DNA of 49,983 nt. It comes from Aggregatibacter kilianii. GTDB taxonomy: Bacteria; Pseudomonadota; Gammaproteobacteria; Enterobacterales; Pasteurellaceae. The stretch covers positions 1-49,983 of the forward strand of contig NZ_NRCJ01000017.1 of assembly GCF_003129965.1 (NCBI RefSeq), given 5' to 3'. Below are positions 19,849 to 28,047 of this stretch, one piece after another; position 1 is the stretch's first letter; the number at the start of each line of letters is the position of its first letter. The notes beneath the pieces are model-generated. The model saw only the letters and a program-made list of their open reading frames with translations. It was not told the DNA's origin and made no database searches. The position numbers were made by a program, and so were the translations under genes.

Positions 19849-20376
19849 TTATAAAAACGTCGCCAAAAACAACCGCACTTTTAAGCCCCAATAGCTTGTC
19901 CAGCCGGTGGTTGCCAAGTCCATTTTACCCTGATGCAAAATGATGATGGTCGGCGTGACGCCTACATCCCATCGATTCGCCAATTCGCCTTGCGGATCGT
20001 TGACCGTGGTAAACCCGTATTGATGTTCCGTCAGATAATTCGTCACCTCCTGCGTGGAGCCGGAGCGCAACGCCACGGAAACCACGGGATAGCCATCCTT
20101 TGCCAAGTCGTTAATTGCCGGCGAGGTGTAACGGCAATAACTGCACCATGTGCCCCAAAAATAGAGAATGGTTGGCTTGTCTTGCGCCAGTTGCGGCAGA
20201 AAAAACGGATTGCCCTGCAAATCATATAATGCCGTGGCGTTGATGTTATCCGGCACGGTCGGTTTGCGAATAAAATCCAAAATGCTACTCATCACCAGTA
20301 AGGTGAGCAGCAACGAAACGGTGTTTTTGAATAATTTGGAGAAGTTAATGGTTTTCACGGCGATCTCTGGCTTCAT
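19849..20376 (-). CDS. Membrane-anchored thioredoxin-like protein (ScsD/TlpA type)
   Basis: A likely periplasmic thiol-disulfide protein of 175 residues. An N-terminal anchor helix (about 17-34) is followed by a TlpA-like thioredoxin fold with the active site WCSYC (Cys78, Cys81) and the cis-proline GVTPT. I start it at the ATG 20374-20376, which has AAGG 9 bases upstream and lies inside the end of fabR (32-base overlap). A GTG at 20358 is an alternative start. A similar gene stands next to the hldD gene of H. influenzae. The redox partner is unknown. Confidence 0.8.
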   Translation of the reverse strand: MKPEIAVKTINFSKLFKNTVSLLLTLLVMSSILDFIRKPTVPDNINATALYDLQGNPFFLPQLAQDKPTILYFWGTWCSYCRYTSPAINDLAKDGYPVVSVALRSGSTQEVTNYLTEHQYGFTTVNDPQGELANRWDVGVTPTIIILHQGKMDLATTGWTSYWGLKVRLFLATFL

Positions 20377-20965
20377 GTTTTGTACCTTTTGCCAGCATTC
20401 TGAGCTGTAAAATCAAGCGCTCTTTTAACTGTTCCCGCTCCGCTTTGCTCATGTCCAAGGCGTTGGCTCCGGCGGTGAATACGATTGTCACCATGCCTTC
20501 CGCCTGCACATAGGCAATGTATTGGGAATAGTGGTTTTTGTGGGCGATGTATTCCGACAGTTCGTCGATAAAATGCTTAATTTCGCGGGCGGCGGCGGTG
20601 CGGAAGGCGTGCGATGTGCCGGAGCTTTCGCGCAATAACAGGCGAAATACGTTCGGGCTGTTGTTGATAAATTCGAAGAAGGTTTCCACCGAAATCACGA
20701 TCACGCTGCCGCCGTTGGCAATGCGTTTCCGTGCCTGACGCATGAGTTGGCGCAGAATTAAGCCCGCTTCGTCCACCATGGTGAGGCCGAGCTCGTCCAT
20801 GTCGCGAAAATGCCGATAGAACGAGGTCGGCGCAATGCCGGCTTCGCGGGACACTTCCCGTAAACTTAAATTGGAAAAACTTTTTTCTGCCGTAAGTTGA
20901 TTAAAAGCCGCATCAATTAAAGCGCGACGGGTTTTTTCTTTTTGTTGCGCGCGAATACCGACCAT
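20345..20965 (-). CDS. fabR: TetR-family repressor of unsaturated fatty acid synthesis
   Basis: FabR represses fabA and fabB in response to the acyl-CoA/acyl-ACP pool. It has 206 residues. The N-terminal helix-turn-helix [20 protein letters not shown] and the following [18 protein letters not shown] are nearly the same as in E. coli FabR. GGGAG precedes the ATG. It starts 11 bases after the oxyR stop, so oxyR-fabR form an operon, and its end overlaps the thioredoxin-like gene. No fab target gene is in this window. Confidence 0.93.
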   Translation of the reverse strand: MVGIRAQQKEKTRRALIDAAFNQLTAEKSFSNLSLREVSREAGIAPTSFYRHFRDMDELGLTMVDEAGLILRQLMRQARKRIANGGSVIVISVETFFEFINNSPNVFRLLLRESSGTSHAFRTAAAREIKHFIDELSEYIAHKNHYSQYIAYVQAEGMVTIVFTAGANALDMSKAEREQLKERLILQLRMLAKGTKHEARDRRENH

Positions 20966-20976
20966 GGGTTGCTCCC

Positions 20977-21873
20977 TTAAGATAAGATAGATTTAACCGA
21001 TTGACTCACTGCGTTTGCCACACGTTCATAACGGGCGCGTAACGGTGAACCGGGGCGATAAACCAAAGTGATATTGCGGGACGGCTCCGGATCGTGGCAA
21101 GGCAGGTATTTCACGCCGCCGCGATTACCTTCGCTGAGCACGGCAAGTTGCGGCATTAAGGTCACGCCCGCATTCGCGGCGACCATGTTGCGCAGCGTTT
21201 CCAAGCTGGTTGCCTGAAAATGTGAATTTTCCCGCGCACCGGCGGTGAAGCAATAGCCTAATGCCTGATTACGCAAGCAATGCCCGTCGTCCAACATCAG
21301 CATTTCACAGTCTTTCAACAGCGACATCGGGACGGATTCTTTAGTTGACCAAGGATGGTGATCGGCGATGGCAAGTAGCATTTTTTCGTTGAACAGTTGG
21401 ACTTCAATAAAGGCTTCCGTTTCCGGCACGGATGCGACAATGGCGCAATCCAATCGACCGGTTTCCAGTTGTTCCAATAATTGATGGGTTTGCGCTTCAT
21501 AAAGGAACAGTTCCAGTTCCGGGAAACTTTCTTTTAAGGTCGACACGATATGCGGCATTAAATAAGGTCCCACCGTCGGGATCACGCCTACATGCAGCGG
21601 GCCGGTCATTTCTTTGCCTTGGTTGCTCGCCATTTCTTTGAGTAATTTCACTTCGCGCAACACGGTTTTTGCTTGATCCACCAATAACAAACCCGATTGG
21701 GTGAATAATACTTTACGGCTGGTACGTTCCAATAAAATAATGCCGAGTTCGTCTTCCAGTTTACGAATTTGTCCGCTTAGGGTCGGTTGGCTCACATGGC
21801 AGGAGTCCGCCGCACGGCGAAAGTGCTTGTGTTCGGCAAGGGCGACAAGGTATTCTAAATCACGAATATTCAT
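20977..21873 (-). CDS. oxyR: Peroxide-sensing transcription factor OxyR
   Basis: OxyR is a LysR-type regulator that is activated when hydrogen peroxide drives an intramolecular disulfide. It has 298 residues. The N-terminal HTH contains [19 protein letters not shown]. The sensor pair falls at Cys199 (DGHCLRNQ) and Cys208 (GYCFTAG), the same numbers as in E. coli. GAGG precedes the ATG. A TATAAT on the minus strand (21882-21887) would give a very short leader. An OxyR-like site at 21885-21921 covers it, consistent with autorepression plus activation of the divergent hybrid peroxiredoxin gene. Confidence 0.97.
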   Translation of the reverse strand: MNIRDLEYLVALAEHKHFRRAADSCHVSQPTLSGQIRKLEDELGIILLERTSRKVLFTQSGLLLVDQAKTVLREVKLLKEMASNQGKEMTGPLHVGVIPTVGPYLMPHIVSTLKESFPELELFLYEAQTHQLLEQLETGRLDCAIVASVPETEAFIEVQLFNEKMLLAIADHHPWSTKESVPMSLLKDCEMLMLDDGHCLRNQALGYCFTAGARENSHFQATSLETLRNMVAANAGVTLMPQLAVLSEGNRGGVKYLPCHDPEPSRNITLVYRPGSPLRARYERVANAVSQSVKSILS

Positions 21874-21884
21874 AGGTCCTCATT

Positions 21885-21921
21885 ATAGAAAGTAGCAATT
21901 AAAAAAATAGAATTAATTGAT
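21885..21921. promoter_or_regulatory. OxyR operator between oxyR and the hybrid peroxiredoxin gene
   Basis: Four quarter-sites at exact 11-base spacing: ATAG (21885), CAAT (21896), ATAG (21907), TGAT (21918). Against ATAG-N7-CTAT-N7-ATAG-N7-CTAT this is 13 of 16 matches. It overlaps the oxyR -10 and abuts the -35 of the rightward promoter. Confidence 0.6.
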
Positions 21922-21950
21922 TGTGACTATATCATAATTTTACCTATAAT
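21921..21950 (+). promoter_or_regulatory. Promoter of the peroxiredoxin-glutaredoxin gene
   Basis: TTGTGA (21921-21926), an 18-base spacer and a perfect TATAAT (21945-21950). The OxyR-like site ends at the -35, the normal place for an activator. Confidence 0.6.
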
Positions 21951-22028
21951 TCATCGTCCTTTAGAGATTGCTTAGGTTTTGAGCGACAGTCTCTAATCCG
22001 TTCCACATTATTAACAGGAGAAAAATCT

Positions 22029-22757
22029 ATGTCCAATATGGAAGGTAAAAAAGTTCCTCAGGTGACATTCCGCACTCGCCAAGGCGACAAATGGGTTGAT
22101 GTTACTACATCCGAATTATTTGATAACAAAACCGTTATCGTTTTCTCTCTACCGGGCGCATTCACCCCGACTTGTTCTTCTTCCCACTTACCACGTTATA
22201 ACGAATTAGCACCGGTATTCAAAAAATACGGCGTTGACGACATTCTTGTGGTTTCCGTGAACGATACTTTCGTCATGAACGCATGGAAAGAAGATGAAAA
22301 ATCCGAAAACATCACTTTCGTGCCGGACGGTAACGGCGAATTCACCGAAGGCATGGGCATGTTGGTCGGTAAAGAAGATTTAGGTTTCGGCAAACGTTCA
22401 TGGCGTTATTCTATGCTCGTGAAAAACGGCGTAGTAGAAAAAATGTTCATCGAACCAAACGAACCGGGCGACCCGTTCAAAGTGTCCGATGCCGACACCA
22501 TGTTGAAATACCTTGCACCACAACACCAAGTTCAAGAGTCCATCTCTATCTTCACTAAACCGGGCTGTCCGTTCTGTGCAAAAGCAAAACAAATGTTACA
22601 TGAAAAAGGCTTGAGCTTTGAAGAAATCGTATTAGGCCACGATGCTACTATCGTGAGTGTACGTGCGGTTTCCGGTCGTGCGACCGTGCCACAAGTCTTC
22701 ATCGGTGGTAAACACATCGGCGGTAGCGACGATTTAGAAGCGTACTTCGCGAAATAA
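22029..22757 (+). CDS. Hybrid peroxiredoxin 5-glutaredoxin
   Basis: A single-chain, glutathione-dependent peroxidase of 242 residues. The N-terminal Prx5 domain has its peroxidatic Cys49 in [13 protein letters not shown]. The C-terminal glutaredoxin domain (about 170-242) has KPGCPFCAK (Cys180, Cys183) and TVPQVFIGG. The H. influenzae homologue reduces hydrogen and alkyl peroxides, with the glutaredoxin domain recycling the peroxiredoxin. It is transcribed divergently from oxyR across a likely OxyR site. AGGAG precedes the ATG. Abundant optimal-looking codons suggest high expression. A terminator follows at once. Confidence 0.96.
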   Translation: MSNMEGKKVPQVTFRTRQGDKWVDVTTSELFDNKTVIVFSLPGAFTPTCSSSHLPRYNELAPVFKKYGVDDILVVSVNDTFVMNAWKEDEKSENITFVPDGNGEFTEGMGMLVGKEDLGFGKRSWRYSMLVKNGVVEKMFIEPNEPGDPFKVSDADTMLKYLAPQHQVQESISIFTKPGCPFCAKAKQMLHEKGLSFEEIVLGHDATIVSVRAVSGRATVPQVFIGGKHIGGSDDLEAYFAK

Positions 22758-22773
22758 TCAACGCAAACCCAAT

Positions 22774-22804
22774 AAAAAAGGACGTCATTTCGGCGTCCTT
22801 TTTG
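22774..22804. terminator. Terminator between hybrid peroxiredoxin and slyX
   Basis: AAAAAAGGACG / CGTCCTTTTT stem with an 8-base loop between convergent genes. A and T runs on both sides suit both directions. Confidence 0.88.
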
Positions 22805-22824
22805 TTTTGCGTATTTTGGTTTAC

Positions 22825-23046
22825 TCAATAATGCGGCGGCGGGGTTTCTTCCGCCTGACTGGCAATGTTGGAAGGCTGCATGTCTTTCATTTTATTCACC
22901 ACATAACGCAATTGCAGCTGCATTTTATCCAAGAGAAATTGTTGCTCGACCAACGCCTGATTCAATTCCTCAATCAGCGCCTCCTGAAAGGTCGCTTTCA
23001 TCTCCAATTCGGCGATCCGTTGCTCTAAATTTTGTTGCATGGACAT
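22825..23046 (-). CDS. slyX: SlyX protein
   Basis: SlyX is a small coiled-coil protein of unknown function, here 73 residues. The pattern [26 protein letters not shown] and the C-terminal ending ETPPPHY are diagnostic. I chose the ATG at 23044-23046, with GGGAA upstream; a second ATG two codons later is possible. It is divergent from the FKBP gene, the same pairing as slyX-fkpA in E. coli and H. influenzae. Nearly the whole chain is predicted to be helical. Confidence 0.9.
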   Translation of the reverse strand: MSMQQNLEQRIAELEMKATFQEALIEELNQALVEQQFLLDKMQLQLRYVVNKMKDMQPSNIASQAEETPPPHY

Positions 23047-23134
23047 AATAATTCCCAAATAAATGTTGTGAATTTGTTGAATCCGTTTTACCCTATTCAA
23101 CGCATTTTTCACTTATTATAAAGGATCGAACACA

Positions 23135-23860
23135 ATGTTAAAAATGAAGAAAGTTTCAGCGCTGGCACTCGTTTTAAGTGCGGTCGTTTCTCACAACGTT
23201 TTTGCGGAAAGTAAAGCCGATGCAAAATTCAACGACGATTCCTCCTATGCGGTAGGGGTGTTATTCGGCTCCGATTTACAAGGCTTAATTAGCGCACAAA
23301 AAGGCGTGATCGACTACAACAATGCGAAAGTCATCGCCGGGATTTCCGACGTCTTAAACGGCAAAGTGAAATTGGAAGGCAATAAAGAAATCGCCACTGC
23401 CTTACAAGGCATTGATGCCAAATTAAAAGCGGAAAATGAAAGACGCGTCGCTGAAGTGACGAAAAAAGCGGAAGAAGAAGGCAAAAAATTCTCCGATGAG
23501 TTTGCTAAGAAAAGCGGCGTGAAGAAAACCGCGTCCGGCTTGTTATACCACGTGGAAAAAGAAGGTTCCGGCGATGCCATTAAAGCCACCGACGTGGTGA
23601 AAGTTCACTATACCGGTAAATTGCCGGACGGCACTGTTTTTGACAGCTCACGCGATCGCGGCACACCAGCCGAATTTCCGCTAAATAAAGTGATTAAAGG
23701 CTGGACCGAAGGTCTGCAATTAGTCAAAAAAGGCGGTAAAATCGAGTTGGTTATTCCGGCGGATTTAGCCTACGGTGAAGACGGCGCGGGCGATAAAATC
23801 CCACCGCACTCCACACTTTACTTCGACGTTGAAGTGTTGGACGTGACCCCGGCGAAATAA
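23135..23860 (+). CDS. fkpA: Periplasmic FKBP-type peptidyl-prolyl isomerase
   Basis: FkpA is a periplasmic prolyl isomerase and chaperone for envelope proteins. It has 241 residues: a Sec signal peptide (cleavage probably after VFA), an FKBP_N dimerisation domain (about 30-125) rich in helix, and an FKBP catalytic domain (about 145-238) with VKVHYTGKLPDGTVFDSS, VIKGWTEGLQL and LAYGEDGAG. AAGGATC precedes the ATG. A USS at 23176-23184 lies inside the signal-peptide codons, encoding part of LSAVV. A USS hairpin follows the stop. It is close to E. coli FkpA but somewhat shorter. Confidence 0.93.
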   Translation: MLKMKKVSALALVLSAVVSHNVFAESKADAKFNDDSSYAVGVLFGSDLQGLISAQKGVIDYNNAKVIAGISDVLNGKVKLEGNKEIATALQGIDAKLKAENERRVAEVTKKAEEEGKKFSDEFAKKSGVKKTASGLLYHVEKEGSGDAIKATDVVKVHYTGKLPDGTVFDSSRDRGTPAEFPLNKVIKGWTEGLQLVKKGGKIELVIPADLAYGEDGAGDKIPPHSTLYFDVEVLDVTPAK

Positions 23861-23870
23861 GCGAAAAAAC

Positions 23871-23907
23871 GACCGCACTTTTTAGGCGACCGGCTTAAAG
23901 TGCGGTC
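23871..23907 (+). terminator. USS hairpin after fkpA
   Basis: GACCGCACTTT / AAAGTGCGGTC, a perfect 11-bp stem with a 15-base loop, then CATTTATTT. It starts 10 bases after the fkpA stop. It can act as a terminator and as an uptake site. Confidence 0.75.
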
Positions 23908-23946
23908 ATTTATTTCAACAAATAACAACAATAAACACGTTCTTTC

Positions 23947-24615
23947 ATGTTAACGGATAAACGACCTTTTACCAACGAAGATCGCACCATTTTGAATTCT
24001 TATATTGCCGTGGTTGACGGCGTGAGTGCGCTTATCGGACAACATTGCGAAATCGTTCTGCATTCTTTCGAGGATTTGGAACATTCCGCCATTTACATCG
24101 CCAACGGACACAACACCAACCGCCAAGTGGGTTCGCCCATGACGGATTTCGCGTTGCGCTCATTACACAACATGAAATCGGAAAGCGTCAGCAAACCTTA
24201 TTTTACCCGCGCGAAGAAAAACAGCGGTTTAATGAAATCGGTGACTATCGCCATTCGCAACAGCTCAAAACGCATTATCGGCTTGCTTTGTATCAACATC
24301 AATTTAGACGTGCCGGTGTCGCAATTTTTGCAAAATTTTATCCCGACGCCCGATCACAGCGAAACTTCTGCGGTGAATTTTGCCAGTTCGGTAGAAGAGC
24401 TGGTGGTGCAAACCGTGGAAAAAACCATTGAGGAAATCACCGCCGATCGCATGGTAGCGAACAATAACAAAAACCGTCAAATCGTGGTTTCCCTGTATGA
24501 AAAAGGCATTTTCGACATTAAAGACGCCATCAATTTAGTGGCGGAGCGCCTCGATATTTCGCGCCACACCGTCTATTTATACATCCGCCAAATCAAACAG
24601 GATCAGGACGAATAA
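23947..24615 (+). CDS. yheO: YheO-like PAS/HTH regulator
   Basis: A presumed transcription factor of 222 residues. The N-terminal YheO-like PAS domain has LNSYIAVVDGVSALIGQHCEIVLHS and KRIIGLLCININLDVP. The C-terminal HTH has INLVAERLDISRHTVYLYIRQIK. Its regulatory targets are not well known. It starts with ATG at 23947; no strong ribosome site is visible. It sits 2 bases before tusD and in this order (yheO-tusD-tusC-tusB) in enteric bacteria and Haemophilus, so a link to tRNA thiolation is likely by context. Confidence 0.88.
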   Translation: MLTDKRPFTNEDRTILNSYIAVVDGVSALIGQHCEIVLHSFEDLEHSAIYIANGHNTNRQVGSPMTDFALRSLHNMKSESVSKPYFTRAKKNSGLMKSVTIAIRNSSKRIIGLLCININLDVPVSQFLQNFIPTPDHSETSAVNFASSVEELVVQTVEKTIEEITADRMVANNNKNRQIVVSLYEKGIFDIKDAINLVAERLDISRHTVYLYIRQIKQDQDE

Positions 24616-24617
24616 TC

Positions 24618-24995
24618 ATGGATTACGTGTTGGTGGTTAAACAACCGGTTTACGGCAGCCAAGGCGCCTTTCTGGCGTATCAGCTGGCGTTAGAGTTAGC
24701 GAAAAAACACCGTATTCGCCAACTCTTTTTTTATCAGGATGGCGTCAGTAACGGCAACGCCTTGGTTTATCCCGCCAACGACGAATTCAATTTAGTTCAG
24801 GCTTGGCAGGCGTTTTCCCGCCAATTTAATGTGCCGCTCCATTTATGCGTTGCCGCCGCCCAACGACGTGGCGTGGTGGATACGGATTCTGCCGCCGATA
24901 AAAGTGCGGTTAACTTGGCGGACGTTTTTCAACTTGCCGGTTTGGGCGAGTTCAGCCAAGCATTGTTACAAGCGGATCGGGTGATCACCTTATGA
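24618..24995 (+). CDS. tusD: Sulfurtransferase TusD
   Basis: TusD is part of the TusBCD hexamer that relays persulfide sulfur from TusA to TusE and MnmA for 2-thiouridine at tRNA position 34. It has 125 residues of the DsrE fold. The acceptor cysteine is Cys77 in PLHLCVAAAQRRGV. It follows yheO by 2 bases and overlaps tusC by four bases (ATGA). A USS lies within the gene near 24903. TusA and TusE are not encoded here. Confidence 0.93.
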   Translation: MDYVLVVKQPVYGSQGAFLAYQLALELAKKHRIRQLFFYQDGVSNGNALVYPANDEFNLVQAWQAFSRQFNVPLHLCVAAAQRRGVVDTDSAADKSAVNLADVFQLAGLGEFSQALLQADRVITL

Positions 24996-25354
24996 GCAAA
25001 CTCGCTTTTATTTTTCGTCACGCGCCTTATGGCACGGCAAATACGCGGGAAGGATTAGACGCGCTACTTGCCGCCACGGCATTTTGCGCGGAAGAAGACA
25101 TTGCAGTGTTTTTTCTGGATGACGGCGTGCTGAATTTGCAGCCGCAACAACACGCGGAATCGACTTTACAAAAAGACACCGCCAGCGCCTTGAAATTACT
25201 GAATTTATACGAAATCGAGCAACGTTATGTGTGCGTCGATTCCCTACAACAATTTGGGCTTAAGCCGCAGGATTTGATGTTGACTTGCGAGACTTTACCG
25301 CGTGCGCGGTTACTATCAATCCTACAACAAAGTGAAAAAATTCTGACTTTCTAA
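24992..25354 (+). CDS. tusC: TusC, subunit of the tRNA 2-thiolation relay
   Basis: TusC is a DsrF-like subunit of TusBCD. It has 120 residues starting with KLAFIFRHAPYGTANTREGLDALLA, typical for the family. A cysteine (FCAEEDIAVFFLDDGV) follows. The ATG overlaps the tusD stop, and the stop overlaps the tusB ATG (TAATG), so the three are translationally coupled. Confidence 0.92.
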   Translation: MSKLAFIFRHAPYGTANTREGLDALLAATAFCAEEDIAVFFLDDGVLNLQPQQHAESTLQKDTASALKLLNLYEIEQRYVCVDSLQQFGLKPQDLMLTCETLPRARLLSILQQSEKILTF

Positions 25355-25644
25355 TGATGCTTTATACCTTTTCCCAATCTCAATATTCGCAAACGGAACT
25401 GGAACGTTATTTGTTGAACGCCGGCGCGCAGGATGCGGTGGTGTTATGGCAGGACGGCGTGTTGCTGGCGTTAAAACAGGCGGATTTGCTGGCGCGTTGC
25501 GAAGCGCCGTGTTTTGCCTTGGAAATGGATATTTCGGCGAGAAATTTAACCGCACTTTTGCCTGAAAACGCAAAAGTGCGGTTGATTTCTTTGGCGGATT
25601 TCGTGGCAATCAGCGAGCAATATTACCCGCAAATCGCCCTATAA
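25354..25644 (+). CDS. tusB: TusB, subunit of the tRNA 2-thiolation relay
   Basis: TusB (DsrH-like) completes TusBCD. It has 96 residues beginning MLYTFSQSQYSQTELERYL, with DAVVLWQDGVLLAL as the family core. Two ATGs lie side by side (25354 and 25357); the second may be the true start. The 3' third contains a perfect USS inverted repeat (25548-25583), which encodes part of NLTALLPENAKVRL. It is the last gene of the operon and ends 8 bases from the convergent ABC gene. Confidence 0.88.
   Translation: MMLYTFSQSQYSQTELERYLLNAGAQDAVVLWQDGVLLALKQADLLARCEAPCFALEMDISARNLTALLPENAKVRLISLADFVAISEQYYPQIAL
25548..25583. repeat. Perfect USS inverted repeat inside tusB
   Basis: AACCGCACTTTTGC / GCAAAAGTGCGGTT, 14 bp perfect with an 8-base loop, wholly in coding sequence. 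Both arms are USS. No T run follows in either direction. Confidence 0.9.
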
Positions 25645-25652
25645 GTGACGGG

Positions 25653-26420
25653 CTAGATTTCATATTCCACGCAAACGGGAATTTTCGCCTGCAAGAGGAA
25701 TTGTTTGGTGCGCTCCTGTTGCGGGTTTTCGAAAAATTCACGGGCGTTGTTTTGTTCCACAATATTGCCGTCCGCCATTAAAATCACCCGATCCGCCACA
25801 TCGCGGGCGAATTGCAATTCATGGGTGACGATAATCATCGTCCAGCCTTCCTGCGCCAGTAATTTCAACGTTTGTAGCACTTCGCCCACCAATTCCGGGT
25901 CGAGCGCGGAGGTCGGCTCGTCCAGCAGAATAATGTCCGGTTGCACCGCTAAGGCGCGCGCAATGCCCACCCGCTGCTGTTGACCGCCGGAAAGCTGCGA
26001 CGGGTACAACGCCATTTTGTCTTTCAACCCCACTTTGGTAAGCAATTCCACGGCGCGTTGTTCCGCCTCCGCTTTGCTTTTCTTTTGTACCACCACCATG
26101 CCCTCCATCACGTTCTCAAGTGCAGTGCGATGGGGGAACAAATTGTATTGCTGGAACACCATGGAGGAGCGACGGCGCAGTTTCAGTTCGTCGGCTTTGC
26201 TGATTTTCTTGGCAAAATCCAAAGACAGGCTGCCGTCGGTAAACCGTAGCGTGCCTTGCTCCGCGCGTTCCAACAAATTCAAACAGCGCAAAAAAGTAGT
26301 TTTGCCTGAGCCGGACGGGCCGAGAATCGCCACCACTTCGCCTTTTTCGATATGAAAATCGATCCCTTTCAACACCGGATTGCCGTTAAATGTTTTATGA
26401 ATATTTTTAACCTCTAACAT
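25653..26420 (-). CDS. Polar amino-acid ABC transporter, ATP-binding subunit
   Basis: The ATPase of an importer of the polar amino acid (PAAT) family, 255 residues. Walker A is GPSGSGKTT, the Q-loop sits in MVFQQYNLFPH, the signature is LSGGQQQR, and Walker B is IILLDEPTSALDPE. AAGGAG precedes the ATG. It is the last gene of a three-gene set: binding protein, permease, ATPase. Sequence type and gene order resemble cystine and related systems (TcyABC-like). Substrate is inferred only from the binding protein. Confidence 0.92.
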   Translation of the reverse strand: MLEVKNIHKTFNGNPVLKGIDFHIEKGEVVAILGPSGSGKTTFLRCLNLLERAEQGTLRFTDGSLSLDFAKKISKADELKLRRRSSMVFQQYNLFPHRTALENVMEGMVVVQKKSKAEAEQRAVELLTKVGLKDKMALYPSQLSGGQQQRVGIARALAVQPDIILLDEPTSALDPELVGEVLQTLKLLAQEGWTMIIVTHELQFARDVADRVILMADGNIVEQNNAREFFENPQQERTKQFLLQAKIPVCVEYEI

Positions 26421-26429
26421 ACGGACTCC

Positions 26430-27152
26430 TTAGGCTTGCAGATGACGGGACAGACGTTTTTCCAAACGCCCTTGGGCGAATGACAAGACCAGACAAATGC
26501 ACCAATAAATCAACGCCGCTTCGCTATAAATCATAATAAATTCATAGTTTTCCGCCGTAATATTTTGCGCCACGCGGAACATTTCGGTGACCAGCACCAA
26601 GGACGCCAGAGAGGTATCTTTCACGTTGCTGATAAAGGTGTTGGAGAGCGGCGGCACGGAGACACGCAAGGCTTGCGGCATGATGGTGCGGGTGAAAGTT
26701 TGGAAATAATTCATGCCGATAGAATAGGAGGCTTCCCATTGCCCTTTCGGAATGGATAAAATCGCCGCGCGAATGGTTTCCGAGGCGTAAGCGCCGATGT
26801 TAATGGAAAAGGCGATAATCGCCGTCGGGAACGGATCGAGCTTGATTCCCACTTCCGGCAAGCCGTAGAAAATAATGAAAATCTGCACCAACATCGGCGT
26901 GCCGCGAATGGTGGAAACATAAATGCGACAGAGTAGTTGCAACACACGCAAGCCGATGCCGCTTTTCGGCATGGTACGAATCACCGCCACGCCCAATGCA
27001 ATCACCAAGCCGGCGAAAAAGGAGATTATCGCCAGCGGAATGGTTTTATCAATTGCCGCTTCTAACATAGGCCAAAAAGAGCTGATGACTTCATCAGCTC
27101 TTTCTGCGTTCATAAACGGAAGGGAGGCGAGAAAATTATTGAGTAATGTCAT
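26430..27152 (-). CDS. Polar amino-acid ABC transporter, permease
   Basis: A 240-residue inner-membrane permease with about five helices. It has the cytoplasmic EAA-type loop [23 protein letters not shown] typical of the HisMQ family. One permease gene implies a homodimer. The start overlaps the end of the binding-protein gene by 17 bases, with a weak ribosome site, so it is probably coupled. Nine bases separate its stop from the ATPase start codon. Confidence 0.9.
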   Translation of the reverse strand: MTLLNNFLASLPFMNAERADEVISSFWPMLEAAIDKTIPLAIISFFAGLVIALGVAVIRTMPKSGIGLRVLQLLCRIYVSTIRGTPMLVQIFIIFYGLPEVGIKLDPFPTAIIAFSINIGAYASETIRAAILSIPKGQWEASYSIGMNYFQTFTRTIMPQALRVSVPPLSNTFISNVKDTSLASLVLVTEMFRVAQNITAENYEFIMIYSEAALIYWCICLVLSFAQGRLEKRLSRHLQA

Positions 27153-27915
27153 CGCCGAACCATTTTATTGAGATTTGTTTCAAAGTGCCGTCTTTTCTTA
27201 ATTCGTCCAGCGCTTGGTTGATTTTTTCCACCAATGGCTCTTCCCCTTTCAATACCGCGAAACCGGAAGGCACTTTTTCGTCGCGTTTCACGGCGATTTT
27301 TAAGCCGGCATTCGGTTGTTTTTTGAAATAATCCAACACTGCAAGTTGGTCATTCACCGTAGTTTCGGCGCGATCTTGGGTGATTAATTTCAGCGCTTGC
27401 GCCAAGCCGTCCACCACGATCAATTCCGCGCCGTTGGCTTTGGCGATTTTGCCGTAGTTACTGGTTAACGATTGTGCCGCTTTTTTGCCTTTTAAATCTT
27501 CAAAGGTTTTAATGCTGTCGTCGCCTTCTTTGGTCACGATAACCGCGGTGGAGTAGTTATAAGGCGCGGTATAAAGGTACTTTTTCAAACGTTCCGGGCT
27601 TGGATTGGTTTGGTTGGCGATAAGGTCGAAGCGTTTTGCATTCAACCCGGCATACATGGAATCCCATTGGGTTTCGTTAAATTGAATTTTTAAGCCTAAA
27701 CGTTGTGCCACCGCTTCGATCACTTCCACGTCAAAGCCGGTTAATTTGCCGCTGTCGTCATGGAAGGTGAACGGCGCGTAAGTGCCTTCGGTGCCCACTA
27801 ATAAGGTTTTGGTTTTTTCTACGCGATCGGAAATTTCACCCGCCATGGCTTGTGTGGCGATGCCGAATGCCAAACCGGATAACAATAATGCTTTTGCGAA
27901 AACGGATTTTTTCAT
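27136..27915 (-). CDS. Polar amino-acid (cystine-type) ABC transporter, binding protein
   Basis: A periplasmic solute-binding protein of 259 residues. A Sec signal peptide ends around AMAGE. The SBP_bac_3 core has [52 protein letters not shown] and a C-terminal [15 protein letters not shown]. The first motif and the ending resemble E. coli TcyJ (FliY), so L-cystine or a related amino acid is the best guess, not proven. I chose the ATG at 27913-27915, with AGAGGAAC upstream. A USS at about 27957 lies in the leader region. Confidence 0.87.
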   Translation of the reverse strand: MKKSVFAKALLLSGLAFGIATQAMAGEISDRVEKTKTLLVGTEGTYAPFTFHDDSGKLTGFDVEVIEAVAQRLGLKIQFNETQWDSMYAGLNAKRFDLIANQTNPSPERLKKYLYTAPYNYSTAVIVTKEGDDSIKTFEDLKGKKAAQSLTSNYGKIAKANGAELIVVDGLAQALKLITQDRAETTVNDQLAVLDYFKKQPNAGLKIAVKRDEKVPSGFAVLKGEEPLVEKINQALDELRKDGTLKQISIKWFGDDITQ

Positions 27916-28047
27916 AAGTTGTTCCTCTATTTTGCGAATTTGTTCAATAAGACGAAAAGTGCGGTCAATTATTACAGTAAATTTTGCCTTAACCAAATAA
28001 TCATTTTCTCTATCGTATAACAGAAAGATATAAAATAGTCTATAAAA

